Position numbers and translations under genes: made by a program
Origin: an uncultured Eubacteriales bacterium
GTDB taxonomy: Bacteria; Bacillota; Clostridia; Oscillospirales; Acutalibacteraceae
NCBI GenBank assembly: GCA_900317025.1
Contig: ONFG01000001.1
Coordinates: 57,620-121,619 of the forward strand
Length of the DNA stretch: 64,000 nucleotides
Direction: 5' to 3'
Notes under the pieces: generated by a model
Told to the model about the DNA's origin: nothing
Databases searched by the model: none
What the model saw: the letters and a program-made list of their open reading frames with translations, nothing else
Part shown: positions 1-8,940 of the stretch, one piece after another
Layout: every line of letters starts with the position of its first letter
Numbering within the stretch: the first letter of the stretch is position 1

Positions 1-1643
1 TCTCTGATATTCTCCTCACCTGTGAGCAGCATTATCATTCTGTCTACGCCGGGAGCCATGCCTGCGTGCGGCGGCGCACCGTATTGGAATGCGTTGTAAA
101 GCGCCGTAAACTTTGCTTTAAGCTCCTCCTCGGAGTAGCCTGCGATAGCGAACGCCTTCTTCATGATCTCTACGTCGTGGTTTCTTACCGCGCCCGACGA
201 AAGCTCTACGCCGTCGCATACGATGTCGTACTGATATGCGAGGATATCGACGGGGTTCATCGTCTCGAGAGCCTCAAGGCCGCCCTGCGGCATCGAGAAC
301 GGGTTGTGAGTAAAAATCACCTTGCCATCATCGTCATACTCATACATCGGGAAGTCCACGATGAAGCAAAGCTCAAAGCGGCTCTCGTCGATGATACCGA
401 GGCGGTTAGCGACCTCTGTTCTAATCTGACCTGCAAGCTTCGGTGCGTCCTCTTTTGTGTCTGCGATGAAGTAGCAGACCGCGCCGGGCTTAAGACCGGT
501 TCTCTCGATGAGAGCAAGCTTGTCCTCAGCGGGAAGGAACTTGTCGATCGGACCGTCGAACGTCATGTCATCACGTACCTTGACGTAACCAAGACCCTTC
601 ATGCCGATGGAGAGTGCAAACTCCTCCATCTTCTTGAACCAGCTCTTCGACTGACCTGCGCAGTCGGGAACGTTGATGGCGCGAACCGTCTTGCCGCAGA
701 AGGGCTTGAAGTCGGTCTCAACGAACATATCGGAAATATCGGTGATGACAAGCGGATTTCTGAGGTCGGGCTTGTCAGTGCCGTACTTTATCATAGCCTC
801 TTTGTAGGGGATACGCTTGAACGGAGGCTTGCTTACCTCTTTGCCGCCGCCGAACTTTGTGAAGGTGTTGTAAAGCACCTGCTCGGCAACTGCGAAAACG
901 TCCTCCTGCTCTGCGAATGCCATCTCGAAATCGAGCTGATAGAACTCGCCCGGCGAACGGTCCGCTCTTGCGTCTTCGTCGCGGAAGCAGGGAGCGATCT
1001 GGAAGTACTTGTCAAAGCCGGAGACCATGAGAAGCTGCTTGAAGATCTGCGGAGCCTGCGGAAGAGCGTAGAACTTGCCCTTGTGCTTGCGGCTGGGGAT
1101 AAGGTAGTCTCTCGCGCCCTCGGGCGAAGACGTAGAGAGGATCGGCGTGGAGATCTCCATAAAGCCCATCTCGTTCATCTGAGAGCGAAGGTAAGAAACG
1201 ATCTCGCTTCTCAAAACGATGTTGTCGTGATTCTTCTTGTTTCTGAGGTCGAGGAAACGGTATTTAAGGCGTACCTCCTCCTTTACCTCCTTTGAGGCAG
1301 CGACCTCGAACGGAAGGTTTACCTTGCACTTGCCAAGGACCTTCAGGCTGTCGGTATGTACCTCGACCATACCTGTTGCGATCTTCGGGTTGATCGTATC
1401 CTCGTCTCTCTTTACGACCTTACCGGAAACGGTAACAGTACACTCTCTATTTATGCCCTTAAGCAAATTATCGTCATGCACAACGACCTGTACGATACCG
1501 TACTGGTCACGGATATCGAGGAACATTACGCCGCCGTGGTCTCTGATATTCTCGACCCAGCCTGCTACTCTTACGTCCTTTCCGATGTCGCTCTCGCGGA
1601 GCTCACCGCAGTTATGCGTGCGATACTGATTTTCTCTCGTCAT
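1..1643 (-). CDS. aspS: Aspartyl-tRNA synthetase (C-terminus cut by window edge)
   Basis: Class II aminoacyl-tRNA synthetase that charges tRNA-Asp in the cytoplasm. The minus strand is open from an ATG at 1643 to the window edge, about 547 codons against roughly 590 in the family, so about 40 residues are missing. The N-terminus (MTRENQYRTHNCGEL) leads into the OB-fold anticodon-binding domain. At the window edge the frame reads GAPPHAGMAPGVDRMIML, the class II motif 3 (ATP-binding arginine) of bacterial AspRS. An AGGAAAGG ribosome site precedes the ATG and a strong promoter lies about 75 bp upstream. No T-box is visible in the short leader. The truncation is an artefact of the window. Confidence 0.96.
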   Translation of the reverse strand, partial: MTRENQYRTHNCGELRESDIGKDVRVAGWVENIRDHGGVMFLDIRDQYGIVQVVVHDDNLLKGINRECTVTVSGKVVKRDEDTINPKIATGMVEVHTDSLKVLGKCKVNLPFEVAASKEVKEEVRLKYRFLDLRNKKNHDNIVLRSEIVSYLRSQMNEMGFMEISTPILSTSSPEGARDYLIPSRKHKGKFYALPQAPQIFKQLLMVSGFDKYFQIAPCFRDEDARADRSPGEFYQLDFEMAFAEQEDVFAVAEQVLYNTFTKFGGGKEVSKPPFKRIPYKEAMIKYGTDKPDLRNPLVITDISDMFVETDFKPFCGKTVRAINVPDCAGQSKSWFKKMEEFALSIGMKGLGYVKVRDDMTFDGPIDKFLPAEDKLALIERTGLKPGAVCYFIADTKEDAPKLAGQIRTEVANRLGIIDESRFELCFIVDFPMYEYDDDGKVIFTHNPFSMPQGGLEALETMNPVDILAYQYDIVCDGVELSSGAVRNHDVEIMKKAFAIAGYSEEELKAKFTALYNAFQYGAPPHAGMAPGVDRMIMLLTGEENIR

Positions 1644-1716
1644 ATTTCTCTGCCCTTTCCTGCGATTTTTCTGTACAAGGGGTACAGTAAGCCCCTATAT
1701 ACTCACAATTGAATTT

Positions 1717-1745
1717 ATTATACCATTTTTTGACTGCGGTATCAA
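1717..1745 (-). promoter_or_regulatory. Sigma-A type promoter of aspS
   Basis: On the minus strand TTGATA and TATAAT are separated by exactly 17 bp. The transcript would have a leader of about 65 nt containing the small hairpin CTGTAC-ccctt-GTACAG ahead of aspS. Confidence 0.75.
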
Positions 1746-1837
1746 GATTTTTTTCAGTGTTGAGTGAAAAAAATAACAATTATTCACTGCAAAAGCGCTC
1801 ACGGAACCAAAATTTACGTCTACGAGCGGGCTCTGAG

Positions 1838-1886
1838 CAAAAAAGCTGCACCGATCGGTGTTTAGATCAGGATCGGCACAGCAGCT
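1838..1886 (-). terminator. Terminator after spoVM
   Basis: On the minus strand AGCTGC..CCGATC pairs with GATCGG.GCAGCT, with an asymmetric internal loop, and is followed by a run of T. It separates spoVM from aspS. Confidence 0.7.
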
Positions 1887-1912
1887 CCGCTCATCACGGC
1901 GAGTAAAGAATA

Positions 1913-1999
1913 TTACTCTTCCTTCACCTTCTTTATCTTAAACATCTTTCTAAGTATCGGCGCCCAGAATTTCGGATTGTCTACTACGATAAATTTCAT
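1913..1999 (-). CDS. spoVM: SpoVM-like spore coat anchoring peptide (28 residues)
   Basis: SpoVM is a tiny amphipathic peptide that binds the convex outer forespore membrane and anchors coat assembly with SpoIVA. The frame starts MKFIVVDNPKF and ends in a basic tail. It keeps the MKF start, the helix-breaking Pro9, the PKF motif and an I-L/V-R-x-M pattern that line up with the 26-residue Bacillus SpoVM. GGGAGG lies 8 nt before the ATG at 1999. A longer frame reading through from 2161 is a chance extension. It follows the 47-residue peptide gene by 20 nt, with a terminator after it, so the two probably form a small operon. Naming rests on my recall of the Bacillus sequence. Confidence 0.82.
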   Translation of the reverse strand: MKFIVVDNPKFWAPILRKMFKIKKVKEE

Positions 2000-2019
2000 A
2001 ACGTATGCCTCCCGGAGGT

Positions 2020-2163
2020 TCAGCGCTGGCGAAGTGCGAAGGAAAGTATCACAAACGCAGCACCGACAAGAAATATTGCCGCGCCGTTCTTGAAGAACGA
2101 CGAGAGCATCAATGCAAGACCGAATGAAAGTATGCATTTTGAAGCACAGTTTTTGCCGCACAT
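2020..2163 (-). CDS. Small membrane peptide, 47 residues, unknown function
   Basis: The frame runs from ATG (2163) to TGA (2020) with a GAGGTG ribosome site about 7 nt upstream. The peptide starts MCGKNCASKC, is hydrophobic through most of its length (two short hydrophobic segments around residues 10-24 and 28-43) and ends LRQR. Three Cys sit in the first ten residues. It is the first gene of a two-gene unit with spoVM. I do not recognise the family. Its position suggests, but does not show, a role at the forespore membrane. Confidence 0.6.
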   Translation of the reverse strand: MCGKNCASKCILSFGLALMLSSFFKNGAAIFLVGAAFVILSFALRQR

Positions 2164-2231
2164 AATTAACACCTCACAACGCTGTAGATTTGTGTCTTAC
2201 TACATAATATCGGAAGGGTGGAAAAAGGTGA

Positions 2232-2262
2232 CAAAAATCCCCGCCTGAGGTCAGACGGGGAT
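2232..2262 (-). terminator. Terminator after secF
   Basis: On the minus strand ATCCCCGTCTGA pairs with TCAGGCGGGGAT and is followed by TTTTTGT, just past the secF stop. Confidence 0.8.
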
Positions 2263-2271
2263 AAAAATCAA

Positions 2272-3243
2272 TTATTTGGAAGCCTTTACCTTCTTCTCGG
2301 GCTCCTTGCTCTTCTTGTGGAGCTGCCAGATGACCCAAAGCGGGGTGGCAATGCAAATAGAAGAGTAGCAGCCGGAGACAAGACCGATCATCATCGGAAG
2401 AGCGAAGCTCTGAATAGACGTGATGTTGTAAACAAGGCAAACAACGTAAACGGAGGTGATAGCCGCAAGCGTTGTGATTGACGTCATGATCGTTCTCTTG
2501 ATGCACTGTGTCATGCTGAGGTTGTAAACGTCGATGAGAGACGCCTTCGGACCCATCTTAGCCTTGTTTTCTCTGACACGGTCGTAGATAACGATCGTGT
2601 CATTGAGCGAATAACCGAGGATCATAAGAACAACTGCGATGAAGTTGCTGTCGATCGGCATTCTGAACAGAACGAATACGATGTATACCATGATGATATC
2701 GTGGAAGAGAGCCACAAGACCGAACACACCTGCCGACATACCGCCAATCCTCTTGAATCGGATAGTTACGTAAATAACCATGAGTGCGCCGGCGATGGCA
2801 ACCGCAACGATACACTTTACGAAGAACTTGAGACCCATCGTTGCGTCTACCGATGTAAATTCGTTTGTCTCGAAGCCGTTGTCGGGGTACTTCTCCTGGA
2901 GAGACTTGAGGATCTCGGACTGAGTCTCGGTGCTGATAGCGTCAGTGCCGGAGAACTGAACGGTGAGCGTGTAGCCGTCACCGTTTTCGCTGTTGCCGGC
3001 GATATCCTTTGCGATGGTGAACGTTACCTTATCGTCGGGAGTCTTCTCCTGAATGAGAGCCTTCATCTCCTCTTCGTTGACCTCGCCGCTGTAGGAGTAG
3101 GAGATCATCGAGCCGCCCGAGAACTGAATGTCGAGCGATACGCCGAAGATGATGTTGAAAATAATACCTATTGCGATAATTCCGAGGGAAATGCCAAAGA
3201 AAATTTTTCTTTTTCCGTAGAAATCGAGCATCTTATCCTTCAT
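2272..3243 (-). CDS. secF: Protein translocase subunit SecF
   Basis: Membrane subunit that, with SecD, uses proton motive force to pull proteins through SecYEG. It has 323 residues, the usual length. It has an N-terminal transmembrane segment, a periplasmic-type domain opening DIQFSGGSM, and five further membrane segments containing GYSLNDTIVIYDRVREN, the conserved SecF motif. The ATG at 3243 is chosen because GGAGG lies 8 nt upstream; a GTG 9 nt earlier is too close to it. The start overlaps the secD stop, indicating translational coupling. The C-terminus is basic. Confidence 0.97.
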   Translation of the reverse strand: MKDKMLDFYGKRKIFFGISLGIIAIGIIFNIIFGVSLDIQFSGGSMISYSYSGEVNEEEMKALIQEKTPDDKVTFTIAKDIAGNSENGDGYTLTVQFSGTDAISTETQSEILKSLQEKYPDNGFETNEFTSVDATMGLKFFVKCIVAVAIAGALMVIYVTIRFKRIGGMSAGVFGLVALFHDIIMVYIVFVLFRMPIDSNFIAVVLMILGYSLNDTIVIYDRVRENKAKMGPKASLIDVYNLSMTQCIKRTIMTSITTLAAITSVYVVCLVYNITSIQSFALPMMIGLVSGCYSSICIATPLWVIWQLHKKSKEPEKKVKASK

Positions 3244-4642
3244 TCTTAGCACCTCCGTAAAGTCTGGGATTTCTCAGGAACTTGAAGCCCGAGATCGACT
3301 TGAGCATAAGTCTTGCCGCACCGATACCCATGATGAAGTTTGCGATGGTACCTACAAGAAGCGTGTAGCCGAAGGCGTAGATCGCACCCGTTGTGGAAAG
3401 ACCGAATATGAACGAAAGCATATTGAACGGACCAAACACAAGGATAAGGATAACGGCAACGATAACGATCGTCATGTTACCGTCGATGATAGCGGAGAGG
3501 GAGTTCTTCGTACCGGCGTTGATGGCGCTGTCGAGCGATTTGCCGCGCTTTAACTCCTCTCTGATTCGCTCTGCCGTAAGGATGTTGGCGTCAACGCCCG
3601 TACCGAGCGAGAGGATCATGCCGGCGATACCGGGGAGCGTCATCGTAAAGCTGTTGAATACCGGGAAGTAACCGGAAACGGCAACGATGATGATAGCCAT
3701 CTGACCCACGAGTGCGATAACGGAAACGAAGCCCGGCACTCTGAAGAATACGATCATGAAGATCGTGATAAAGCAAAGAGCGATGATAGCCGCAAGACCC
3801 ATGGCATAAAGCGAGTTGGAGCCGAGAGTCGGGCTGATAGACGAAACGTTTACCGTTTCAAGAGTGAACGGCAGCGCGCCCGCATTGATCTTCGTAGCGA
3901 GAGCCGTAGCCTCTTCCGCTGTGAAATCACCGGAAATCTGAGCCTTGCCCTCGGAGATGACCTCGTTTACCGTCGGGTAAGAGAGAAGCGTGTCGTCCAT
4001 CCAGATAGAGATCGTCTTGTTGAGATATGTAGTCGTAGCGTCCTTAAAAAGCTGCGTGCCTTCGTCGTTGAATTCAAGAGAAACGACGTACTTGATCTGA
4101 CCGTTGTCGTCATAAACGCCTGCCTCGGCCTTTTTAACGGTCGAGCCGTCGAGAAGGACTGTCTCTGCCGTCTCGCCGGACGGGGTCTTCATGACGGGGT
4201 TGCCGTCTGCGTCGTAGTCTACCGTCTCGTAGCCGTTGCCCGGGCGGAAGGTGAGAACGGCTGTTGCCGAGATCTCTTCGATAGCCTCGTTCGGGTCATA
4301 GTTTGTGGTGTCTTCCTTCCAAGGAAAGCGGACGATAATCCTGTTGGAGCTTTCGTCTGCGTAAAGCTCGTAGTCGGTGATGCTGTTTGATACAAGTCTC
4401 GTTTCGATAACGGACTTCGCCGACTCCAGCTGTTCGGGCGTAGCGTCCACGCCGTCTGCGGGCTGGAACGTAGCCTCAACGCCGCCCTTGATGTCGATTC
4501 CCCATCGAATGTCATCGATACCCTTGATACGGGTCGTCTTTACATCACCGTACTGCGTGTCAATGCCGCAAACCGACGTGACAGCCAATGCGATGATGAG
4601 AAGCGCAACGATGAAGAATACGGGTTTTGCAACTCTTTTCAT
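3233..4642 (-). CDS. secD: Protein translocase subunit SecD
   Basis: Partner of SecF in the auxiliary translocon complex. It has 469 residues. An N-terminal membrane anchor is followed by the conserved WGIDIKGGV segment, a large extracytoplasmic domain, and a C-terminal membrane block with GTGVDANILTAERIREEL, the SecD signature with the membrane Asp. GGAGG lies 9 nt before the ATG. The gene is transcribed from a strong promoter at 4788-4816 through a structured leader of about 140 nt. yajC is not adjacent. Confidence 0.97.
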   Translation of the reverse strand: MKRVAKPVFFIVALLIIALAVTSVCGIDTQYGDVKTTRIKGIDDIRWGIDIKGGVEATFQPADGVDATPEQLESAKSVIETRLVSNSITDYELYADESSNRIIVRFPWKEDTTNYDPNEAIEEISATAVLTFRPGNGYETVDYDADGNPVMKTPSGETAETVLLDGSTVKKAEAGVYDDNGQIKYVVSLEFNDEGTQLFKDATTTYLNKTISIWMDDTLLSYPTVNEVISEGKAQISGDFTAEEATALATKINAGALPFTLETVNVSSISPTLGSNSLYAMGLAAIIALCFITIFMIVFFRVPGFVSVIALVGQMAIIIVAVSGYFPVFNSFTMTLPGIAGMILSLGTGVDANILTAERIREELKRGKSLDSAINAGTKNSLSAIIDGNMTIVIVAVILILVFGPFNMLSFIFGLSTTGAIYAFGYTLLVGTIANFIMGIGAARLMLKSISGFKFLRNPRLYGGAKNEG

Positions 4643-4787
4643 GCGTTTTAACCTCCGTTAAATGTATGATTACCGCCGCCGCGAATTACCTTCCGCTGCG
4701 GCCGTACCGCCAAAATAACTCTGCTGCGGCTTATTTGAGAGCCGTTTGGCGACAATTCGCCCGGCTTCAAAAGGTCGTAACAGAGTT
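4643..4787 (-). promoter_or_regulatory. Structured leader of secDF mRNA
   Basis: The untranslated leader can fold into three stacked helices: GCGAATT with AATTCGC (outer), CGCCAAA with TTTGGCG (middle) and CGGCT with AGCCG (inner hairpin). The ribosome site follows the outer helix by about 30 nt. The pairing is exact in sequence. I cannot match it to a named riboswitch. Confidence 0.5.
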
Positions 4788-4816
4788 ATTATAAGATTTT
4801 TCTCGTTAAAAGTCAA
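4788..4816 (-). promoter_or_regulatory. Sigma-A type promoter of secDF
   Basis: Minus strand TTGACT, 17 bp, TATAAT. The rest of the gap to 4959 is AT-rich; I see no clear terminator there for the upstream oxidoreductase operon. Confidence 0.85.
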
Positions 4817-4959
4817 TAAATTTATAAGAATTTAGTAAATAAATTTGATTTTTTCTCTTTTATTGAGCACAATTCCTATTTTATTCACATCAATTTAAGC
4901 TAAAATGTATATTAAATACGCAGCATTAAACTGTTGCTTTCAGCAAGCAGAGAGCCTGC

Positions 4960-5495
4960 TCAGCACTCGTAAGCGTAGCCTGCCCCGAGCATCTTCATGT
5001 TGATGTCGAGCAGGTCGCGGTGCCTTGCCGAGATGACCTTCTCGATCGCCGCTTTTACGCTGTCAAACGGGAAGCAGTCGCTCTTGCTCATAACGCTGCC
5101 GTGGATGACCATGTTGCCGAGGCGGTTGTCGCCGTTTTCGGAAGCGATCTCCGCTGCCGGAATGTAATAGACGTTTATGTCGTCACGCTCCGCCTTGCGG
5201 TCGATCAGCGAGGACTCGATAAAGAGCTTGCCTCCCTTTGCGACCGTCGGCTCATATTTGTCGAGCGAGGGGCGGTTCATCGCAATGACGATATCGGGAT
5301 TGTCGATGATTGGGGAGCCTATTGGCTCGTCGCTGACGATGACCGAGCAGTTGCACGTGCCGCCTCTGACCTCGGGGCCGTAGGACGGCAGCCAGCTTAC
5401 GTATCTGCCGGCGATCATGCCCTGGTACGCCATCAGCTTGCCCGTGAAGAGAATGCCCTGACCGCCGAAGCCGGCGATGATGATCTTTGTCGTAC

Positions 5496-5499
<4 letters not shown>
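4960..5499 (-). CDS. 2-oxoacid:ferredoxin oxidoreductase, gamma subunit
   Basis: Gamma subunit of a four-subunit 2-oxoacid:ferredoxin oxidoreductase, which makes acyl-CoA and reduced ferredoxin from a 2-oxoacid and CoA. It has 179 residues with the family start (I)[16 protein letters not shown] and the [17 protein letters not shown] core. It overlaps the beta subunit stop/start by 4 nt (ATGA type), so it is co-translated. The substrate (2-oxoisovalerate versus 2-oxoglutarate) cannot be settled from this subunit. Confidence 0.92.
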
Positions 5500-6250
<751 letters not shown>

Positions 6251-6251
<1 letters not shown>

Positions 6252-7321
6252 TATAAAGCACCTCCTAAGCCGTTTACTTCCATGATCTTATTGAGAACGT
6301 AGTCGGGCGAGGTTATCATGCCGCCGACTCTGTTGCAAAGGTGTACAGGCTTTTTGCACTGCGACGCAAGCCTTACGTCGTAGATAAGCTGACCCATCGA
6401 AAGCTCTACCGAGATGAACGACTTCACCCTGTCGGCTGCGGCTCTGATCGGCGCTTCGGGGAAAGGCCAGAGAGTTATCGGGCGGATAAGACCGACCTTG
6501 ACGCCCTGCTTTCTCGCCTCCATTATCGCAGACTTCGCAACGCGGGAAGCGATACCGAACGCAACGATGCAGATCTCGGCATCATCCATCATGAACTCTT
6601 CGAAACGTGTCTCCTCCCGCTCGACTATCTTATATTTTTCGTAGCGCTCAAGGTTGAGCTGCTCAAGTATCTCGGGCTTAAGAATGAGCGAATTGATTAT
6701 ATTATGCTCACGTTTGAGCTGCGTGCCGGTACACGCCCAGGGCTTTTCGTACTTCGTCTCGTGCATATCCTCGGCAAGCTCTACCGGCTCCATCATCTGA
6801 CCGATCGTTCCGTCGGCAAGGATCATCGAGGGCATTCTGTGCTTGTCCGCAAGATCGAACGCAAGCGACGTAAGATCCGCCATCTCCTGAACTGACGAGG
6901 GCGCAAGGACGATCATGCGGAAGTCGCCGTGACCGGAGCCTTTCGTCGCCTGGAAATAGTCAGACTGCGACGGCTGGATACCGCCAAGACCGGGGCCGCC
7001 TCTCTGAACGTTGACAATGACCGAGGGAAGGTCGCACGCCGCAAGATAAGACAAGCCCTCGCATTTGAGCGAGATTCCGGGGCTGGAGCTTGAAGTCATG
7101 CAGCGCTTGCCCGTCGAGGCAACGCCGTATACCATATTCACGGCCGAGATCTCGCTTTCCGCCTGCAAAAACGTTCCGCCTATCTTCGGCATTCTCTTTG
7201 CCATATAAGCGGCAACCTCCGTCTGCGGAGTTATCGGGTAACCGAGGTAATAGCGGCAGCCGGATCTTATAGCGGCTTCGGCGATCGCCTCGTTGCCCTT
7301 CATGAGTACCTTTTCAGACAT
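6251..7321 (-). CDS. vorB: 2-oxoacid:ferredoxin oxidoreductase, alpha subunit (VorB-like)
   Basis: Alpha (pyrimidine-binding) subunit, 356 residues from the ATG at 7321, which follows GTAGGTG at good spacing; a GTG three codons earlier lacks a site. It begins MSEKVLMKGNEAIAEAA, contains YLGYPITPQTEV and SSPGISLKCEGLSY, and ends with the domain carrying RPITLWPFP. These match subunits usually called VorB (2-oxoisovalerate). 2-oxoglutarate specificity is the alternative. Such enzymes ferment branched-chain amino acids or supply acyl-CoA or amino-acid precursors in anaerobes. Confidence 0.88.
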
Positions 7322-7330
7322 TCTCAGCAC

Positions 7331-7537
7331 CTACCTTTCAACCTTGATAACGCAGTCGGGACACATCATCGCACAAAAGGCGCAGCCGATGCACTTTTCT
7401 TCGTCTGTCATTTCGGCGTAATGCATACCCTTTTTGTTGATCTTTTCCTCCGACATTCTGAGGATCTTCTTCGGGCAGACGCTTACGCACAGTCCGCAGC
7501 CCTTACAGGCGTTGGAATCAATTGTAACCTTTGGCAC
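7331..7537 (-). CDS. 2-oxoacid:ferredoxin oxidoreductase, delta subunit (2x4Fe-4S ferredoxin)
   Basis: A 68-residue ferredoxin-like subunit with two complete CxxCxxCxxxCP clusters (CKGCGLCVSVCP and CIGCAFCAMMCP). It carries electrons from the TPP site to external ferredoxin. It sits directly upstream of the alpha gene in the same operon. Confidence 0.94.
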   Translation of the reverse strand: MPKVTIDSNACKGCGLCVSVCPKKILRMSEEKINKKGMHYAEMTDEEKCIGCAFCAMMCPDCVIKVER

Positions 7538-7548
7538 ATCAATACCTC

Positions 7549-8214
7549 CTATATCAATTTGCTCTGGAGTGTCAGGCAGAACAAATTGTCTATTTTATCC
7601 TTTAGTTCACCGCAAAGGCGTTTCTCCGCAGTCGTCATTTTTATCGGAAGCCCCGACTCTCTGGAAACCTCTTCGGCATATCCGACGGAATCGAGCACCG
7701 TCTGAGCCGTTGTGTCTCTGCCGAGGTTTGAGTTATTAACTATCGCCGTGAACTTCATCCGGCACGCCGCCTCGATCTCCTTCATTATCTCGAGCGTGGT
7801 GGTGCTGTCGGGAGTGAGCGGACGATATTTATTTATAACGAGCAAAAGCTCATAATTATTCTCTTCGAGAATTTTCGGTACAAATCTGCCGAGAGCGTAA
7901 GCGCCCCGATCGTCGCCGCCGACGTCGATAACGGAATAAAAGCTCTTATCATCAACAACGGAATAAAGCTCCTTCGGGAGCGACGGAAGGTCGACGTTTG
8001 AATTTGCGTAGGGCGACGAGATGAGCTTTATGCCCCACTCTTCAAAGTCGGCAGCGCTGTCTTTCGTGCGGAAATACGGGTTCACTATATCGAGGTCCGC
8101 AACTGAGACACGTTTTCCCTCGTCCCTCAGATATTTCGCCCAATTGACGGCGATATTCGTTTTTCCGCTGCCGTAGTGACCGGCAAGCAGCGTTATCCTT
8201 TTTGTATCAAACAA
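7549..8214 (-). CDS. MinD/CobQ-like P-loop ATPase
   Basis: First gene of the oxidoreductase operon, 11 bp before the ferredoxin gene. It opens with KRITLLAGHYGSGKTNIAVN, a deviant Walker A of the ParA/MinD/CobQ class, then VADLDIVNPYFRT (switch) and VIDVGGDDRGA (Walker B region). It has about 221 residues from a TTG at 8214; upstream TTG codons extend the frame to 8247 but lie in a GC hairpin without a ribosome site, so the start is uncertain. I infer a role in maturation or activation of the oxidoreductase from operon position only. Confidence 0.8.
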   Translation of the reverse strand: MFDTKRITLLAGHYGSGKTNIAVNWAKYLRDEGKRVSVADLDIVNPYFRTKDSAADFEEWGIKLISSPYANSNVDLPSLPKELYSVVDDKSFYSVIDVGGDDRGAYALGRFVPKILEENNYELLLVINKYRPLTPDSTTTLEIMKEIEAACRMKFTAIVNNSNLGRDTTAQTVLDSVGYAEEVSRESGLPIKMTTAEKRLCGELKDKIDNLFCLTLQSKLI

Positions 8215-8308
8215 ATCAAATTCCGACCTTTCAACGAGCGCCCACAAAAATCCCGGGCGTTGACAGTGACCTGTAGCAGGCTTTATTTTGCTGTCACGCT
8301 CAAATTAA

Positions 8309-8337
8309 ATTGTATCACTCGTTCATTGAAAAGTCAA
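8309..8337 (-). promoter_or_regulatory. Promoter of the 2-oxoacid oxidoreductase operon
   Basis: Minus strand TTGACT, 17 bp, TACAAT. The leader contains a CGCCC/GGGCG hairpin near 8235-8255 just before the first gene. Confidence 0.8.
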
Positions 8338-8524
8338 TCGATTTTATTCATTTTAACGGTGATTAAAAAACTGATCGGAAAACATACGCATCGCTGCCGT
8401 GAGAAAGGAGCTGATATGCGCCAAAACAATAAATCCCGGTAAGAGACATCGTGATCGCCCGCCCTCGTATACGGTCAGTATAATAACAGAATTAAAAATT
8501 ATTTGATAAATTTGGGATACGGTA
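8338..8524. other. Intergenic stretch between divergent transcription units
   Basis: Holds no recognisable long gene. A plus-strand mini-frame of 8 codons (ATG 8416 to TAA 8442, MRQNNKSR) has a good AAAGGAG site 6 nt upstream. It may be a leader peptide or chance. The remainder shows no repeat or RNA motif that I recognise. Confidence 0.4.
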
Positions 8525-8553
8525 TTGTAAAACTCAGAGAAATGTGATAGAAT
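8525..8553 (+). promoter_or_regulatory. Promoter of the 98-residue orphan gene
   Basis: Plus strand TTGTAA, 17 bp, TAGAAT, placed about 35 bp before the start codon. Confidence 0.65.
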
Positions 8554-8589
8554 ATTATCGGTGAAATATATGCGGAAGGAGCGCAGCAG

Positions 8590-8886
8590 ATGTTTTTTAC
8601 GATTATGAATAAAGACAGAGCGCCCCTCGTTGAGAGAGGCTACATTCTCTCAGAGGAGCACGAAACGATCATCGACGACAAGATCTTTGACGCTGTTGTT
8701 AAAGAAAAGGGTAAGGAATACGCCGACAGCATCATCGAAAACTTCGGTGACTGCGAGGCGATTTGCCTGGGTGAAGACGGCGTTTTCTACACCGTTCTTT
8801 TTGAGGATGTGAGCGTCGACGGTGACGGTCCGATGCCCTGCGCCGTTGCGTGGCATGAGATCGAGGTAATTCTTGGGAAAAAGTGA
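8590..8886 (+). CDS. Conserved-looking hypothetical protein, 98 residues
   Basis: It starts at ATG 8590 with GGAAGGAG upstream, has its own promoter and a strong terminator. The protein is acidic and soluble, with no signal peptide or membrane segment. Features are an N-terminal MFFTIMNKDRAP segment, a helix-forming middle and a C-terminal half with FGDCEAICLGEDGVFYTV and two more acidic strands. I do not recognise the family. The monocistronic arrangement supports a real gene. Confidence 0.75.
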   Translation: MFFTIMNKDRAPLVERGYILSEEHETIIDDKIFDAVVKEKGKEYADSIIENFGDCEAICLGEDGVFYTVLFEDVSVDGDGPMPCAVAWHEIEVILGKK

Positions 8887-8904
8887 TCCACCTGATATTG
8901 GAGG

Positions 8905-8936
8905 AAAAGAGGCTTCAGATCGAAGCCTCTTTTTTT
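8905..8936 (+). terminator. Terminator, probably bidirectional
   Basis: AGAGGCTTC and GAAGCCTCT flank a 5-nt loop and are followed by seven T. The reverse strand also has a T-rich tail, so it may serve the convergent PLP lyase gene as well. Confidence 0.88.
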
Positions 8937-8940
8937 GCAT

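Noticed and set aside
66-1295. 409-codon plus-strand frame at the window start
   Set aside because: It lies opposite aspS, whose minus frame has clear AspRS motifs; the plus translation has no recognisable domain and no ribosome site.
1644-1716. T-box leader of aspS
   Set aside because: The leader is only about 65 nt and lacks the T-box sequence and antiterminator.
1913-2161. 82-codon minus frame covering spoVM
   Set aside because: Only its last 28 codons match SpoVM and have a ribosome site; the upstream part overlaps the better-supported 47-codon gene in another frame.
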